Source: CAYMBP01 sp964388745
GTDB lineage: Bacteria; Babelota; Babeliae; Babelales; RVW-14
DNA: 64,000 nt
Assembly: GCA_964388745.1 (NCBI GenBank)
Contig: CAYMBP010000004.1
Coordinates: 1 to 64,000, forward strand
Direction: 5' to 3'
Shown one piece after another: positions 62,566 to 64,000 of the stretch. The notes under the pieces are model-generated. The model was not told the DNA's origin, searched no databases, and worked only from the letters and a program-made list of their open reading frames with translations. A program made the translations under genes and the position numbers. Each line of letters begins with the position of its first letter. The stretch's first letter is position 1.

Positions 62566-62583
62566 AGAAAATGGAACGAGCTA

Positions 62584-63966
62584 ATGAATGATCAATCCCT
62601 ACAAAAAATTGAAAAAAGCTTTCACCGTGGGGTTAAATGGAACATCGCTGGAAGTATTATTTATGAAATATTTAAAACAGGGCATTGTCTTTTTTTGTGG
62701 AAATTAATTGATCCGATTATGTATGGAAAAGTAGGGAGTCTCTTCTCAATAATGTACCTTGCCATAAGGCTTGCAGATTTTGGACTTACTTATTCACTTC
62801 CTCCATTTGTTAAATCTTTTACAAAAAGTAAAAAGTCGTTTGTTAATTTTTTCATTTATCATTCTTTTTTACCTCATACGATACCTGTTATTATAGTTGC
62901 TGTTGCAGTAACTTATTGGTACGAAGCACACTTTAATCCTCCTTACACGTATCTTCTCCCTTTGCTCATTATTATAGAAACAGCTCGCTCTTTTTTAAGA
63001 ATGTTTCTTCATACTGTTTTCAAAAGTAAGATTACCGTAATTATAGAGTTAATTGTTTTCTTTTCATATATATCTTATATTTGGGGGGCACACCTTGTTA
63101 TTGGCATGCCACTTACTATAAACTTAGTTTTTATCCCTCATCTGGTAGATTCAATTGTTTCATTAATTTGCTTTTTTATTATTATTAAAAAATATTACAA
63201 AAAGCTTCCCGATAAAGAATTTCAAAATCTCTCTTCAAAAGATATGAAAAAGCGTATTTTTAGAACAAGAGCGTTTAATTATTTATTGCGATTGAATAGA
63301 AATATGTTTACAAGCAATCTACTGACACCACTATTTGCTATTGTATATGATCTTGAAGCTGCTGGTATATTTTATTTTGCAAGCTCTATAGCTAACGCTA
63401 TTCATGCGATCATTCGGTCTGTTGTTAACTTTGCAGGAGGTGGTCTTTTTGCCCATCTTAAAGACGCTGAAATTTATGATAAAAAAAATGCTTTTAAAGT
63501 ATTATCTTGCAAAGTAATGTATATTATTATGTCAATAGGGATTTTTTTCTTGATTAACTATAGAAATATTATTCGCTATGGAAACTCAAGCAGCTCTATT
63601 GCGCTTGCTCTTTCTTACTCAATCTTATACTTAATGATTACTGTTACTGAATTCTTTTTTTTACTTTATGAGCAGTTTTATATTATTGAAGAAGCAACAC
63701 AAAGACTTTTTCTATTTAAACTTTTTGAACTAATTTTATTTTATGGAATAATTTATTTGAAAATAAGTAATTTGACGACTTTAACAACAACCCTAATAAC
63801 GATAATAATAGTCAGAGTAGTTAATATTTTCATTATTGGAACAGATGCCTACCTGAGATGGAATCTTTTTCCTGCGGCCAATTTTAGACACCCATATTTG
63901 GCTATTGTCGCATTTTTATCACTTATAACAAGTGCCACTATTAATTTTTTTACATCAATTAAATAG
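62584..63966 (+). CDS. Polysaccharide flippase-like (Wzx/MOP superfamily) membrane protein
   Basis: This is a 460-residue polytopic membrane protein with about twelve hydrophobic segments. The N-terminus (HRGVKWNIAGSIIYEIFKTG) and the first repeats (FSIMYLAIRLADFGLTYSLPPFV) resemble Wzx-type oligosaccharide flippases and related MOP exporters. Its substrate is unknown; no glycosyltransferase cluster is visible at this edge of the window. The SD is weak (GGAACGAG). A terminator overlaps its stop codon. Confidence 0.72.
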   Translation: MNDQSLQKIEKSFHRGVKWNIAGSIIYEIFKTGHCLFLWKLIDPIMYGKVGSLFSIMYLAIRLADFGLTYSLPPFVKSFTKSKKSFVNFFIYHSFLPHTIPVIIVAVAVTYWYEAHFNPPYTYLLPLLIIIETARSFLRMFLHTVFKSKITVIIELIVFFSYISYIWGAHLVIGMPLTINLVFIPHLVDSIVSLICFFIIIKKYYKKLPDKEFQNLSSKDMKKRIFRTRAFNYLLRLNRNMFTSNLLTPLFAIVYDLEAAGIFYFASSIANAIHAIIRSVVNFAGGGLFAHLKDAEIYDKKNAFKVLSCKVMYIIMSIGIFFLINYRNIIRYGNSSSSIALALSYSILYLMITVTEFFFLLYEQFYIIEEATQRLFLFKLFELILFYGIIYLKISNLTTLTTTLITIIIVRVVNIFIIGTDAYLRWNLFPAANFRHPYLAIVAFLSLITSATINFFTSIK

Positions 63967-63983
63967 TGGCACTTTGTTTTTTA
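63930..63983 (+). terminator. Terminator overlapping the flippase stop codon
   Basis: AAGTGCCACTATT (63930-63942) pairs perfectly with AATAGTGGCACTT (63962-63974), followed by TGTTTTTT. The right arm covers the stop codon TAG at 63964-63966, so the last codons of the gene form part of the stem. Confidence 0.75.
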
Positions 63984-64000
63984 TGACTGCATGCTTCTCT

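Overview
This window looks like part of an AT-rich chromosome of a host-dependent bacterium. I favour Candidatus Dependentiae (TM6) or a similar protist-associated lineage. The reasons are the mix of eukaryote-like domains (a ubiquitin-specific protease, a RING-H2 finger, a PPP-type phosphatase, WD40-like blades, an AAA-ATPase-like/PD-(D/E)XK protein), many short-lived-looking exported proteins of no recognised family, and ordinary bacterial housekeeping genes in fragmented operons. TGA is used as a normal stop and Shine-Dalgarno (SD) sites of the AAGGAG type are common, so translation is standard bacterial. The lineage is an inference from gene content; there is no rRNA in the window. I saw no tRNA, CRISPR array or complete insertion sequence.

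Layout. 1-4.5 kb: an AAA-ATPase-like/nuclease gene, with the tail of a probable paralogue at the window edge, and a large exported coiled-coil protein. 4.9-13.8 kb: phoH, an exported unknown, thrS with a PPP-family phosphatase behind it, and pgk. 14.2-18.7 kb: a small exported/membrane protein, a LolC/E-type permease, a lipoprotein overlapping rpiB, and an exported unknown. 19-21.9 kb: ileS. 21.9-30.4 kb: eight minus-strand genes that almost all begin with a signal peptide. The last two in transcription order overlap and encode an exported RING-H2 protein and a USP-type deubiquitinase. 30.5-34 kb: three prepilin-like genes leading into lnt, then another exported protein. 34.2-36.6 kb: rplI, dnaB, ruvC. 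36.6-38.2 kb: a 463-bp non-coding segment bounded by perfect 24-bp inverted repeats, and a short WD40-like exported protein. 38.4-43.1 kb: proS, xerD, recF and dnaN. 43.5-43.9 kb: two tandem candidate small RNAs. 44-49 kb: two exported M17 leucyl aminopeptidases and an exported papain-like cysteine protease candidate. 49.2-62.3 kb: gmk, then a long minus-strand housekeeping block (miaA-carD; ppiD-recA-infC-rpmI-rplT-zapB-like-zapA-rny-ymdB-lptF/G-like-EamA). 62.6-64 kb: a polysaccharide flippase-like protein.

How it fits together. The housekeeping genes cover translation (three tRNA synthetases, L9, L20, L35, IF-3), replication and recombination (DnaB, DnaN, RecF, RecA, RuvC, XerD), RNA turnover (RNase Y, PhoH) and envelope biogenesis (Lnt, LolC/E, LptF/G, PpiD, pseudopilins). 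The signal peptides point to a large exported set, and the prepilin cluster suggests a type II/IV-like export machine.

The most interesting signals are the overlapping RING/USP pair, the twin anti-SD small RNAs, leaders in which a long inverted repeat masks the SD (thrS and the lipoprotein gene) or a terminator-like hairpin sits before the gene (ileS, the flippase), and the MITE-like element.
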